This document shows positions 34,181 through 42,500 of a DNA stretch of 64,000 bases, in pieces (within the stretch, counting starts at the first letter, position 1; every line of letters starts with the position of its first letter). Source of the stretch: Rhodanobacteraceae bacterium ZG21-1 (GTDB taxonomy: Bacteria; Pseudomonadota; Gammaproteobacteria; Xanthomonadales; Rhodanobacteraceae); assembly GCA_021390615.1 (NCBI GenBank), contig JAJEJU010000023.1, positions 62,001 to 126,000 on the forward strand. Direction: 5' to 3'. A model generated the notes under the pieces. The model searched no databases. It saw only the letters and a list, made by a program, of their open reading frames with translations, and was not told where the DNA came from. A program made the position numbers and the translations under genes.

Positions 34181-35239
34181 TCAGACCGTGTGCAGACCCG
34201 CCCGCGCGGCGAGGATCTGGGCCAGCACGTCGGGGGCGTACTCGAACGAGTCGTAGTACAGCCGCTCTTCCGGCAGGCCGGCCGCGCAGAACAGTTCGCG
34301 GCCGACGTCGACCATCGCCGGCGGGCCACTCATATAGAGATCGTGGCCGGACAGATCGGGCTGGTCGCGCAGCACCGCTTCATGCACCAGCCCTTCGCGC
34401 AATCCCGCCGCGGCGGCCTGCGCCGGATCGGAGAGCACCGCCTCGAAACGCAGATCGTGCGCCGCCTGCGTCCAGCTGCGGGCCAGCGGAAGCTGGTACA
34501 GGTCGGCGAGGCTGCGCGCCCCCCAGTACACCCGCATCGACCGGCGCGTGCCGAGCGCCACGAAGTGCTCGACGATGGCCTTGACCGGCGCGAAACCGGT
34601 GCCCCCGGCCATGAAGATCATCGGCCGCTCCGAATCCTCGCGCGGCACGAAAGTGCCCAGCGGCCCTTCGATGCGCAGGCGGTCGCCGGGCTGCAGCTCG
34701 TCGTGCACCCACGAGGTGAAACCGCCGCCGGCGACATGCCGCACGTGCAGCTCGATCGCCGCGTCCGGCTGCGGCCCGCAGGCGATCGAGAACGGCCGGC
34801 GCTTGCCGTCTTCCAGCAGCACATCCAGGTACTGCCCAGGCAACCAGTTCAGCCGCGGCTGGCCCTCGGCCGGATACAGCCGCAGGCCGGTCACGTCGGG
34901 CGCGAGCGGGCGCTTGTCGCCGACCACCACCTCCAGTCGGCGCCGCGCGATGTCTTCCACCGAGGTCACCTCGCGCGCCTCGATCAGCAGGTCGCTGCAC
35001 GGCACCGCCTGGCACAGCAGCACCGCATGCCGCTCGGGCGCCACGCCGTGCAGCGCGACCGGCGGATTGCGCGGATAGCTGCAGCTGCCCTCCAGCAGGG
35101 TGGCCTTGCAGCTGCCGCAGACGCCTGCCCGGCAGGAATACGGCAGCGCGATGCCCGCGCGCTGCGCCGCTTCCAGCACGGTTTCGCCGGGAGCCACCGG
35201 GAACTGGCGGCCGGAGGATTTCAGGGTGACGGTAATCAA
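34181..35239 (-). CDS. 2Fe-2S/FAD/NAD(P)H oxidoreductase (CDP-6-deoxy-delta-3,4-glucoseen reductase-like)
   Basis: 352 residues from a TTG start: an N-terminal plant-type ferredoxin domain with Cys36, Cys41, Cys44 and a fourth Cys near 76, an FAD-binding barrel (R-P-F-S-I-A), and an NAD(P)-binding domain (M-A-G-G-T-G-F-A-P). It transfers electrons from NAD(P)H to a partner enzyme; relatives serve deoxysugar synthesis or ring-cleaving oxygenases. The TTG start gives the expected M-I-T-V-T-L-K opening, whereas a GTG further upstream at 35287 adds 16 unrelated residues. It faces away from a thioesterase gene. The partner is unknown. Confidence 0.85.
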   Translation of the reverse strand: MITVTLKSSGRQFPVAPGETVLEAAQRAGIALPYSCRAGVCGSCKATLLEGSCSYPRNPPVALHGVAPERHAVLLCQAVPCSDLLIEAREVTSVEDIARRRLEVVVGDKRPLAPDVTGLRLYPAEGQPRLNWLPGQYLDVLLEDGKRRPFSIACGPQPDAAIELHVRHVAGGGFTSWVHDELQPGDRLRIEGPLGTFVPREDSERPMIFMAGGTGFAPVKAIVEHFVALGTRRSMRVYWGARSLADLYQLPLARSWTQAAHDLRFEAVLSDPAQAAAAGLREGLVHEAVLRDQPDLSGHDLYMSGPPAMVDVGRELFCAAGLPEERLYYDSFEYAPDVLAQILAARAGLHTV

Positions 35240-35302
35240 GAGCGCATTGTGGCGATGACGGCAGTCGACCGACAATGCGGGCTGCACGTGGAGGAATCAA
35301 TG

Positions 35303-35743
35303 ATGAGCATCTGGAAGCAGCCGCCCGACCTGGACCGCCTCAATGCGATGAGCGCGAACACCATGATGGAAGTCCTGGGCATCCGCTTCACCGCCTACGG
35401 CGACGACTGGCTGCGCGGCAGCATGCCGGTGGACCATCGCACCCACCAGCCGTTCGGGCTGCTGCACGGCGGCGCCTCGGTGGTGCTGGCCGAGACCCTG
35501 GGCAGCAGCGCCGCCCTGCTCACCCTCGATCCGACCCAGGAACTGGCGGTGGGGCTGGACATCAACGCCAACCATATCCGTGGCGTGCGCAGCGGCACCG
35601 TCACCGGCACCGCGCGCATGCTGCACCTGGGGCGCTCGACCCAGGTATGGGAGATCCGCATCGAGAATGAGGCCGGCGCCCTGGTCTGCGTCTCGCGGAT
35701 CACCATGGCGGTGGTGCCGGCGCGCGTGGTCGCGCCGACTTGA
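35303..35743 (+). CDS. Hotdog-fold thioesterase (YdiI/MenI/EntH type)
   Basis: 146 residues of the PaaI-like hotdog family; the active-site motif is H-G-G-A-S-V-V-L-A-E-T. E. coli relatives MenI (YdiI) and EntH hydrolyse 1,4-dihydroxy-2-naphthoyl-CoA or proofread aryl carriers. In a ubiquinone-only organism, as expected for Xanthomonadales, a broad acyl-CoA role is more likely; this is inference. ATG 35303 is chosen because GGAGGA lies seven bases upstream; an ATG three bases earlier is also possible. It is divergent from the oxidoreductase. Confidence 0.88.
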   Translation: MSIWKQPPDLDRLNAMSANTMMEVLGIRFTAYGDDWLRGSMPVDHRTHQPFGLLHGGASVVLAETLGSSAALLTLDPTQELAVGLDINANHIRGVRSGTVTGTARMLHLGRSTQVWEIRIENEAGALVCVSRITMAVVPARVVAPT

Positions 35744-35771
35744 TGCCGCTGCCGCCGAGGCTGCGACCGGC

Positions 35772-36725
35772 GTGAACGCGGACACCCCTTATGCGGACCT
35801 GAGCCCCGACCTGATCCTGGATGCGGTGAGCGCCTGCGGCCTGTGGCCGGACGGCCGCCTGCTGGCGCTGAACAGCTACGAGAACCGGGTGTGGCAGGTC
35901 GGCCTGGAAGAAGCGGCCCCGGTGATCGCCAAGTTCTACCGGCCCGGCCGCTGGAGCGATGCGGCGATCGAGGAAGAGCATGCCTTCGCACAGGAACTGG
36001 CGGCCGAGGAGATACCCGTGGTCGCGCCGCTGGACTTCGGCGGCAAGACCCTGCTGCAGCACGCCGGCTACCGCTACGCGCTGACTCCACGGCGAGGCGG
36101 ACGCGCACCCTCGCTGGAATCCGCCGAGCAACTGGCCTGGCTGGGCCGACTGATCGCGCGCATCCATGCAGTCGGCGCGCGGCGGCCGTTCGCGGCGCGC
36201 GGACGACTCGACCGCGACAGCATGGTCGCCGCGCCGGTCCGGGCGGCGCTGGCCTCGCCCCTGCTGCCGCCATCCCTGCACGAGCGTTATCGCGCCGCCG
36301 CCGACCGGCTGGACCAGGCCATCGCCGCCCGTCTCGAAAGCGCAGGCCCGGTGCGTCAGCTGCGTCTGCACGGCGACTGCCATCCGGGCAATGTGCTGTG
36401 GACCGACCAGGGGCCGCACTTCGTCGACCTGGACGACGCCCGCATGGGCCCGGCCGTGCAGGACTTGTGGATGCTCGCTGCCGACCAGGCTGCACTGGAA
36501 AGCCTGCTGGACGGCTATACCCAGCTGCGCGACTTCGACCCCACCGAGCTGACGCTGATCCCGGCCCTGCGCGCGATGCGCCAGGTGCACCACGCCGGCT
36601 GGATCGCCAGCCGCTGGCACGACCCGGCCTTCCCGGCCGCCTTCCCCTTCGCCGCCGAGGCGGGCTGGTGGCAGCAGCATGTCGGGGATCTCGGCGAGCT
36701 GGCCGAGGGCTTGGAGCAGGGCTGA
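35772..36725 (+). CDS. srkA: SrkA (YihE/RdoA)-type stress response kinase
   Basis: 317 residues of the aminoglycoside-phosphotransferase-like kinase family. E. coli SrkA is a Ser/Thr kinase that limits programmed death under envelope and oxidative stress and is encoded before dsbA. Key motifs are the opening L-S-P-D-L-I-L-D-A-V, N-S-Y-E-N-R-V-W-Q-V (ATP loop), H200-G-D-C-H-P-G-N-V-L-W (catalytic loop) and V-D-L-D-D-A-R (metal-binding). The GTG start at 35772 follows the thioesterase stop by 28 bases. No dsbA is adjacent. Confidence 0.92.
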   Translation: MNADTPYADLSPDLILDAVSACGLWPDGRLLALNSYENRVWQVGLEEAAPVIAKFYRPGRWSDAAIEEEHAFAQELAAEEIPVVAPLDFGGKTLLQHAGYRYALTPRRGGRAPSLESAEQLAWLGRLIARIHAVGARRPFAARGRLDRDSMVAAPVRAALASPLLPPSLHERYRAAADRLDQAIAARLESAGPVRQLRLHGDCHPGNVLWTDQGPHFVDLDDARMGPAVQDLWMLAADQAALESLLDGYTQLRDFDPTELTLIPALRAMRQVHHAGWIASRWHDPAFPAAFPFAAEAGWWQQHVGDLGELAEGLEQG

Positions 36726-36727
36726 CG

Positions 36728-36743
36728 CTGGGCCTTGGCCCAG
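36728..36743 (+). repeat. Compact hairpin after the kinase gene
   Basis: CTGGGCC and GGCCCAG are separated by TT, three bases after the kinase stop. The stem is perfect and GC-rich but no T-run follows, so it is at most a weak terminator or a 3'-end stabiliser. Confidence 0.4.
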
Positions 36744-36796
36744 GGCCGAGCCGCTCGACATGAAACCGTGTACGATCTCACACCGGTACCGAGGCA

Positions 36797-36940
36797 GGCA
36801 TGGCAAGATGCCACAAGTCCTTATGGATTAGGGCTTGCCGCCGGGACTGAGAAAGCGCCGCCATGCCGGGCGTCAACAAGGCGTCTGCCGTTGGCGGATG
36901 CTCGGCTTTAGCGACCTGCAACACAGGGGGACAGGGGATC
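36797..36940 (+). promoter_or_regulatory. Structured untranslated leader upstream of the minor pilin operon
   Basis: The segment GGCATGGCAAG (36797-36807) has three alternative partners: ATGCC at 36808-36812, CTTGCC at 36834-36839, and GCCATGCC at 36860-36867 (perfect eight-base pairing). A separate strong hairpin, GCGTCTGCC/GGCGGATGC with a GTT loop, lies at 36881-36901. Competing pairings of one strand are typical of riboswitches and attenuators. I could not match it to a known class; a canonical c-di-GMP-I core is not visible. Alternatively it is just a long GC-rich leader. The 299 bases between the kinase and pilV hold nothing else. Confidence 0.35.
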
Positions 36941-37024
36941 ATGCAGCCGCACGACGGCCTGGGAAAGGCTTGCTCGCCTTGTGAAATCCCGCTGCCAGCC
37001 GGGGTTCGGCACCGCTTTGCGCCC

Positions 37025-37606
37025 ATGCGTGCGGCAGCCACCCGATATTCGACCCAGCCCTTGCCCGCCTCCGCTTCGACCCAGCGCGGATTCAGCCTGA
37101 TCGAGGTGCTGGTGGCAGTGCTCATCTTCGGCGTGGCCGTGCTCGGCATCGCGCTGATGCAGCTCAAGGGCGCTCAGTTCACCAAGCAGTCCGGCGCGCG
37201 CACCGTCGCCGTGCTGCAGGCGCGTTCGCTGGCCGATGCCATGCGCGCCAACCCGGCAGGCGTCTTTGGCGTCGCCAATGTTTCCGCGATCGGCAGCAAG
37301 CTCAACGACCTCAGCGGAAGCTACTACCTGATCTCCAGCAATACCCCACCGGATCCCACCAGCTGCGGTTCCGTCGCGCCATGCATCCAGGCCAAGCAGG
37401 ATCTGGCCCAATGGCTCAGCGGGCTGAAGAACGGCACCCCCGTCCCCACCGGCAGCTCTTCCGCCAATGTGCTGGGTGCGGTGTCCGTGGCATCCGGCAC
37501 AGGCGTTTTACAGATCACCTCCACCTGGAGCGGCGCACGCCCGGACGCCAGCGGAAACAATATCAATGACAGCTACACCTTCTACTACCAGCCCAGCCCG
37601 CAATAG
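37025..37606 (+). CDS. pilV: Type IV pilus minor pilin PilV
   Basis: 193-residue prepilin: a 22-residue leader ends in Gly followed by F-S-L-I-E-V-L-V-A-V-L-I-F-G, the type III signal cleaved and N-methylated by PilD, with Glu at mature position 5. The remainder matches PilV (L-Q-A-R-S-L-A-D-A-M-R-A-N-P). PilV, PilW, PilX and PilE form the priming complex at the pilus tip. ATG 36941 with AGGGGG upstream would give a 50-residue leader, which is unusually long, so ATG 37025 is used although it lacks a clear ribosome-binding sequence. It is the first gene of the operon and overlaps pilW by 41 bases. Confidence 0.88.
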   Translation: MRAAATRYSTQPLPASASTQRGFSLIEVLVAVLIFGVAVLGIALMQLKGAQFTKQSGARTVAVLQARSLADAMRANPAGVFGVANVSAIGSKLNDLSGSYYLISSNTPPDPTSCGSVAPCIQAKQDLAQWLSGLKNGTPVPTGSSSANVLGAVSVASGTGVLQITSTWSGARPDASGNNINDSYTFYYQPSPQ

Positions 37607-38771
37607 GCAGGCCTGGATTCAAGCGGGCGCTACGCTCCGGGCCGGGGCCGCTCGGGGCTTTTCTTTGGTCGAACTGCTGGTGGCCATGGTGATCGGCCTG
37701 CTGGTGCTGGGCGTGCTGATCGATCTCTTCATCAGCAACCGGCGCGCCTACCAGGTGCAGTCGAACAACAACTTCCTGCAGGAAAACCTGCGCATCGCCT
37801 CGGACCAGTTGGGCTGGTCACTGCGCATGTCCGATTTCTGGGGCGGCCAGAACGGCAACACGGTGAACACCGGCAGCGCCGCCAGCGCGATCACCGGCAT
37901 CGGCGCCTGCAGCGGCAACTGGGCCACCTCGCTCAATACCGCGATCGGCGGCGGCGGCGGCGTCTACGGCTTCACCGGCGGCACCAGCTTCCAGCCGGGA
38001 TCGAACTGCCTGAGCTCGACCGCGAACTATCTGTCCGGCACCGACATCCTGGTCCTGCGCTACGCCGATTCCCAGGGGCTGTCGCCCGGGCCGCTCAGCG
38101 CGAACACCCCGGCCACCGCATCGACCATCAGCAGCCATCCCAATCAGCTGTTCATGGTGACCATTCCGGGCGTCTCCAGCCAGCTCTACCAGGGCAAGTC
38201 GATGCCGCCGGACACCAGCGGCGGCGTCCAGCATCGCTATGCCTACGCCTACCATGTGGACGTCTATTACCTGCGCCCGTGCAGCGTGGCCGACAGCAGC
38301 GGCAATTGCTCGGCGTCTTCCGACAACGGCACGCCGTTACCCACCTTGATGCACATGCGCCTGGCCAGCGACGGCACCCTGGTCTCGGAAGCGGTGGTCG
38401 ACGGCATCGAGCAGCTCAAGTTCGAATACGGCGTGATCCTGGATCCGACCACCAATGTGGTGACCTACAAGTCCGCCAGCGACGTCAGCACCGCCGGGCA
38501 GTGGCCGATGGTGGTCTCGGTGCGCGCCAGCATCGTGGCGGTGAACCCGACCCGCGATCCCACTGTGCCGCATACCGGCACCTATACCCTGGGCGCCGCC
38601 AGCAGCGCCTGCAGCTACACGATCAACGCCGGCGCCGCCCCGACCCTGACGAACTGCGCGAACTTCACCCCTTACGGCGGCAGCACGCCGTGGCAGTTCG
38701 TGCGCTCCAACATGCAGTTGGTGGTGCAGTTGCGCAATCGCTATCTCAACATCGTGCAGGCCGGAGGCTAG
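37566..38771 (+). CDS. pilW: Type IV pilus minor pilin PilW
   Basis: 401-residue prepilin-like protein: a leader of about 32 residues ends in Gly before F-S-L-V-E-L-L-V-A-M-V-I-G-L (Glu5 present), then a large C-terminal domain with two PilW signature regions (N-N-F-L-Q-E-N-L-R-I-A and L-V-S-E-A-V-V-D-G-I-E-Q-L). The start at 37566 lies inside pilV; the overlapping arrangement implies translational coupling. Cys residues near 260-275 could form a loop disulfide. It contributes to the tip complex that bears PilY1. Confidence 0.88.
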   Translation: MTATPSTTSPARNRQAWIQAGATLRAGAARGFSLVELLVAMVIGLLVLGVLIDLFISNRRAYQVQSNNNFLQENLRIASDQLGWSLRMSDFWGGQNGNTVNTGSAASAITGIGACSGNWATSLNTAIGGGGGVYGFTGGTSFQPGSNCLSSTANYLSGTDILVLRYADSQGLSPGPLSANTPATASTISSHPNQLFMVTIPGVSSQLYQGKSMPPDTSGGVQHRYAYAYHVDVYYLRPCSVADSSGNCSASSDNGTPLPTLMHMRLASDGTLVSEAVVDGIEQLKFEYGVILDPTTNVVTYKSASDVSTAGQWPMVVSVRASIVAVNPTRDPTVPHTGTYTLGAASSACSYTINAGAAPTLTNCANFTPYGGSTPWQFVRSNMQLVVQLRNRYLNIVQAGG

Positions 38772-38775
38772 ACCG

Positions 38776-39531
38776 ATGCTGAGCCACTCCGATTCCAAGC
38801 CGAGCATGCCGATGCGACCAGGCCACTACACCATGACAGGCCGCGGCAAGCAGCGCGGCTTCGCCCTGCTGATGGGCCTGATCCTGCTGATCATGCTGTC
38901 GATCGTCGCGGTCGTGGTGATGAAGGGCTCGGTGCTCGAAGCCCAGCTGACCACAGCCACCGCCCGTCACGAGCAGTCGTTCGAAGCCTCGGAAGCAGCG
39001 CGGCTGATTTCCGAGACCGTGCTGAAGCAGAGCATCGTCAACTTCGCCGGCAACTGGCCGTCCAGTTGGGGCGGCACCGTGCCGGACATATCGTTCGGAA
39101 CGACCACCATCTTCGCCAATCGCGGCAGCTGGCTCAGCTTGCTGACCCCTGCGGGCGGCAACGGCCTGCAGTTCGCCTGCGGCGGCAGCACCCTGATCAA
39201 TCTCTTCACCCTGCTGCCGTGCGCGTCGCAGAACCAGGTCACCTACAACTACACGCCCTCGGCCTGGCAGACTGCGTTCAAGATCAACACTTGCCCCACC
39301 GGCACGGGCACCACCTGCAGCAGCAGCCAGATGATCCAGTCGAACGTCAGCGTGCTGCGTGACGGCACCATCAGCCTCAAGGGCTGCCAGATCAACGGCG
39401 GCAGCTACGCCGCCGGCGCCACCATGTGCACGGCGACGCTGCTGCAGGTGCGCAGCGCCGCCACCCTGCCTGGCAGCGGCGGCAAGCCCGGCGTGACCAC
39501 TATCGCCCAATTCCAGTTTCCCAACCAATGA
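38776..39531 (+). CDS. pilX: Type IV pilus assembly protein PilX
   Basis: 251 residues with the PilX N-terminal signature: R-G-F-A-L-L-M-G-L-I-L-L-I-M-L-S, then the A-S-E-A-A region (E-Q-S-F-E-A-S-E-A-A-R-L). The residue after the would-be cleavage Gly is Phe, but Glu5 is replaced, as is usual in PilX. GGAGG lies nine bases before ATG 38776; an internal ATG at 38833 would give a shorter leader. Its stop overlaps the pilY1 start by four bases. Confidence 0.85.
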   Translation: MLSHSDSKPSMPMRPGHYTMTGRGKQRGFALLMGLILLIMLSIVAVVVMKGSVLEAQLTTATARHEQSFEASEAARLISETVLKQSIVNFAGNWPSSWGGTVPDISFGTTTIFANRGSWLSLLTPAGGNGLQFACGGSTLINLFTLLPCASQNQVTYNYTPSAWQTAFKINTCPTGTGTTCSSSQMIQSNVSVLRDGTISLKGCQINGGSYAAGATMCTATLLQVRSAATLPGSGGKPGVTTIAQFQFPNQ

Positions 39532-42500
39532 GTCCTTCCAGCAAGGCTTCCGCCATGTCTCATGCCGCCAAGTTCGTGCGTGGTCTCTCGCTCGGCCTGC
39601 CCTTCGCGCTGCTGAGTGGTCTCGCGCTGTACGCGGTCCAGGCGCAACAGAGCCAGGCCACCATACCGACCGGCGCCATCACCGGCAAAGTCACCGACTA
39701 CGCGTCGTATCCGAACGGCACCAATGTAGGCATCACCGCGGTGCCGCCGGTCGCGATGATCGTGGCGTCAACCGACGAGCAGCTGTTCTACAAGGCCTAC
39801 ACCGACTACACCGACATGACCGGGAAGGGCAGCCCGGACATCACCTATAACAACAATTTCGAATACCAGGGCTACTTCAATCCCAACGTCTGCTACACCT
39901 ATTCAGCGTCCACCTTCGTGCCCAGCAGCGCCGCGACCAGTCACCAGTGCCAGTCGAGGTACAGCGGCAACTTCATGAACTGGGCCACCATGAGCCGCCT
40001 GGACATGCTGCGCTACGCCATGTACGGCGGCTGGCGCACGGTCGACACGGCCAGCCAGACGGTGGTCACCCGCAGCATCATTCCGAACGACGGCCATGCC
40101 TGGGTGAAGGTCTACACCGGCAGCGATCTGAGCAGCTACCTGCCTTATACCGGCAGCTCGATCAGCCTGTGCAGCGCCACCACCGGCAACCTGAGTTCGG
40201 CCAGCTCCACATCGGCGGGCCTGCACATTGCGAAGGGCACCTATACGCAGTGGGCCTCGATGGAGAGCAGCCAGTGCAACTACAGCACCTCCGACGCCAA
40301 CGCGCCGTATTCCGGCAACGACTTCGTGGTGTCGGTGCAGGTCTGCGACGGCACCTACGACACTCGCTCGATGTGCAAGACCTACGGCACCTCGAGCATC
40401 AAGCCCACCGGCGTGCTGCAGCAGTTCGGCGAGAGCGACAGCACCCAGCAGATCCGCTTCGCCCTGATGACGGGCTCGCGCAATAACCCCCGCTCCGGCG
40501 GCGCCCTGCGCAAGAACGCCTCCTTCATCGAAGGCAATCTCAACAGCAGCAACGCGGTCGACCACACCTGCGCTACCAATACCAACGAGCTGAGCCTGGC
40601 CGACGGCACCTTCTGCAGCGGCAACCAGGGCATCATCAGCAATCTCTCGTCCATCAGCCTGAACTCCAGCAACAACTACTGGACCGGCAGCGTGTGGAAC
40701 AGCTGTAGCACCTACGGCATCTACAACCGCTATCCCGGCTTCGGCGTCAACGGCATCCTGGACAACCCTGGCGTCAGCGGCAGGAGCACCAACACCTATC
40801 ACTGCGGCGCCTGGGGCAACCCGGTCACCGAAATGTACGCCGAGGCCCTGCGCTACGTGTCGGGGCAATCCTCGGCCACTTCCGGCTTCTATGTCGGCTC
40901 CGATTACGTCAGCGGCATGAGCGGCGGCGTGACCTGGTCGCCGCCGCTGACCGAGAGCAACTACTGCGCTTCTTGCGCGATCGTGCTGATCTCCAGCGGC
41001 CAGGTGACCTTCGACGGCGACGAGATTCCGGCGCTGAGCGGCATCGTCAATTACAGCTCGGCCAACGGCGACATCAATGCCGCGACCGACAGCATCGGCA
41101 ACAACGAAGGCATCAACGGCAACAGCTACATCGTCGGCCGCATGCTCACCAGTTCGACCGATCTGGCGGTGGGCAACCAGGTCAATACCACCAGCGACGT
41201 GTGCCAGCCGCAGACGGTGGGCCAGCTGTCGCTGGCCCGCGGCATCTGTCCCGACGGCGCCTCGATGGAAGGCAGCTACCTGCTCTCCGGCCTGGCCTGG
41301 CAGGCGTGGGTCAACGGCATCACGCTGGCCAACATCAGCAGCGCGCACAACTTGAAGCCGGTGCATACCTATGCGGTCGCGCTCAGCGAAAGTATGCCGA
41401 CCTTCCAGATCCCAACCAGCGCCGGCAGCGTGACGCTGGCGCCGCTGTGCCAGTCGAGCAACACCAACCATGCCGGCAATGGCGGCGCCCCGGCGGAAAG
41501 CGGCGCCGTCTCGGACTACCGCACCTGCGGCCTGCTTTCGCTGCAGCTCGGGCAGCTCTCGTCCGCGGTCAGCCCCAATTACACCTACGGTCAGACCTTC
41601 AACACGACCGGGCAGAGCGGCAGCTTCACGGTGATCTGGGACGACTCCACCTGGGGCAACGACCACGATCTGGACGTCACCTCGCTGGTCAGCTGGTGCG
41701 TCGGCGCGGCCTGCGGCTCGCCGTCCAACACCAACAAAGACCCAAGCAACTTCTGCTGGAACACCAACGTCAACGGCGCCCAGTCGGCGGTGTCGTCGGT
41801 GGCTACGGCCACCTCGTCGGCCTGTACCGGCGGCCATCTGCGCCAGAGCATCGCGAGCAACCAGGTGCTGGTGCGCACCGAGATGCTGACCGCCAGCGCC
41901 GGCAACGACATGTCGTCGGGCTTCTCGATTACCGGCGTCTCCGGCGCGGCCGGCACCTCCAGCGGCAATGGCGTGCACCGCACCTTCTGGCGCCCGGGCA
42001 ACCAGAACTACAACCTGATCACCGGCCAGTCCAACTATCCCACGCAGTGGACCACGCCGCAGGTCGAGGTGTTCACCGCTTCGGCCTCTTCCACCGGCAG
42101 CACCACCCTGCAGAATCCGCTGTGGTACGCCGCGAAGTACAGCGGCTTCCCCTACAAGGCCAGCGGCCTGGGCCAGCCGGCCGCCACGGCGGACATCATG
42201 CCGACCAGCGGCACCGGCAATAACTGGCAGGGCCCGGACGGCAACCCCGCCAACTACTTCCTGGCGCGCAACCCCTCGGCCCTGGTGGCCGGCCTGCAGA
42301 GCGCCTTCCAGCAGATCGCCAACTCCGGCATCAGCGCGAACGACTTCGGCAATGCCGACTCGCCGTCGTCGAGCAACGATTTCTCGGGCAATGGCCTGAG
42401 CTATCAGGTGCAGTACTTCGCCACCCGCAACGGCGTCAACTGGACCGGCAGCGTGCAGGCCTTCTGGTCCAACGCGCAGGGCTACCTGCAGGAGGGCAGC

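Noticed and set aside
36797-36940. c-di-GMP-I (GEMM) riboswitch
   Set aside because: The segment GGGACTGAGAAAGC resembles the GGGACGCAAAGCC core only partly, and the matching upstream AGGGCAAACC is not present. It is kept as an unclassified structured leader instead.
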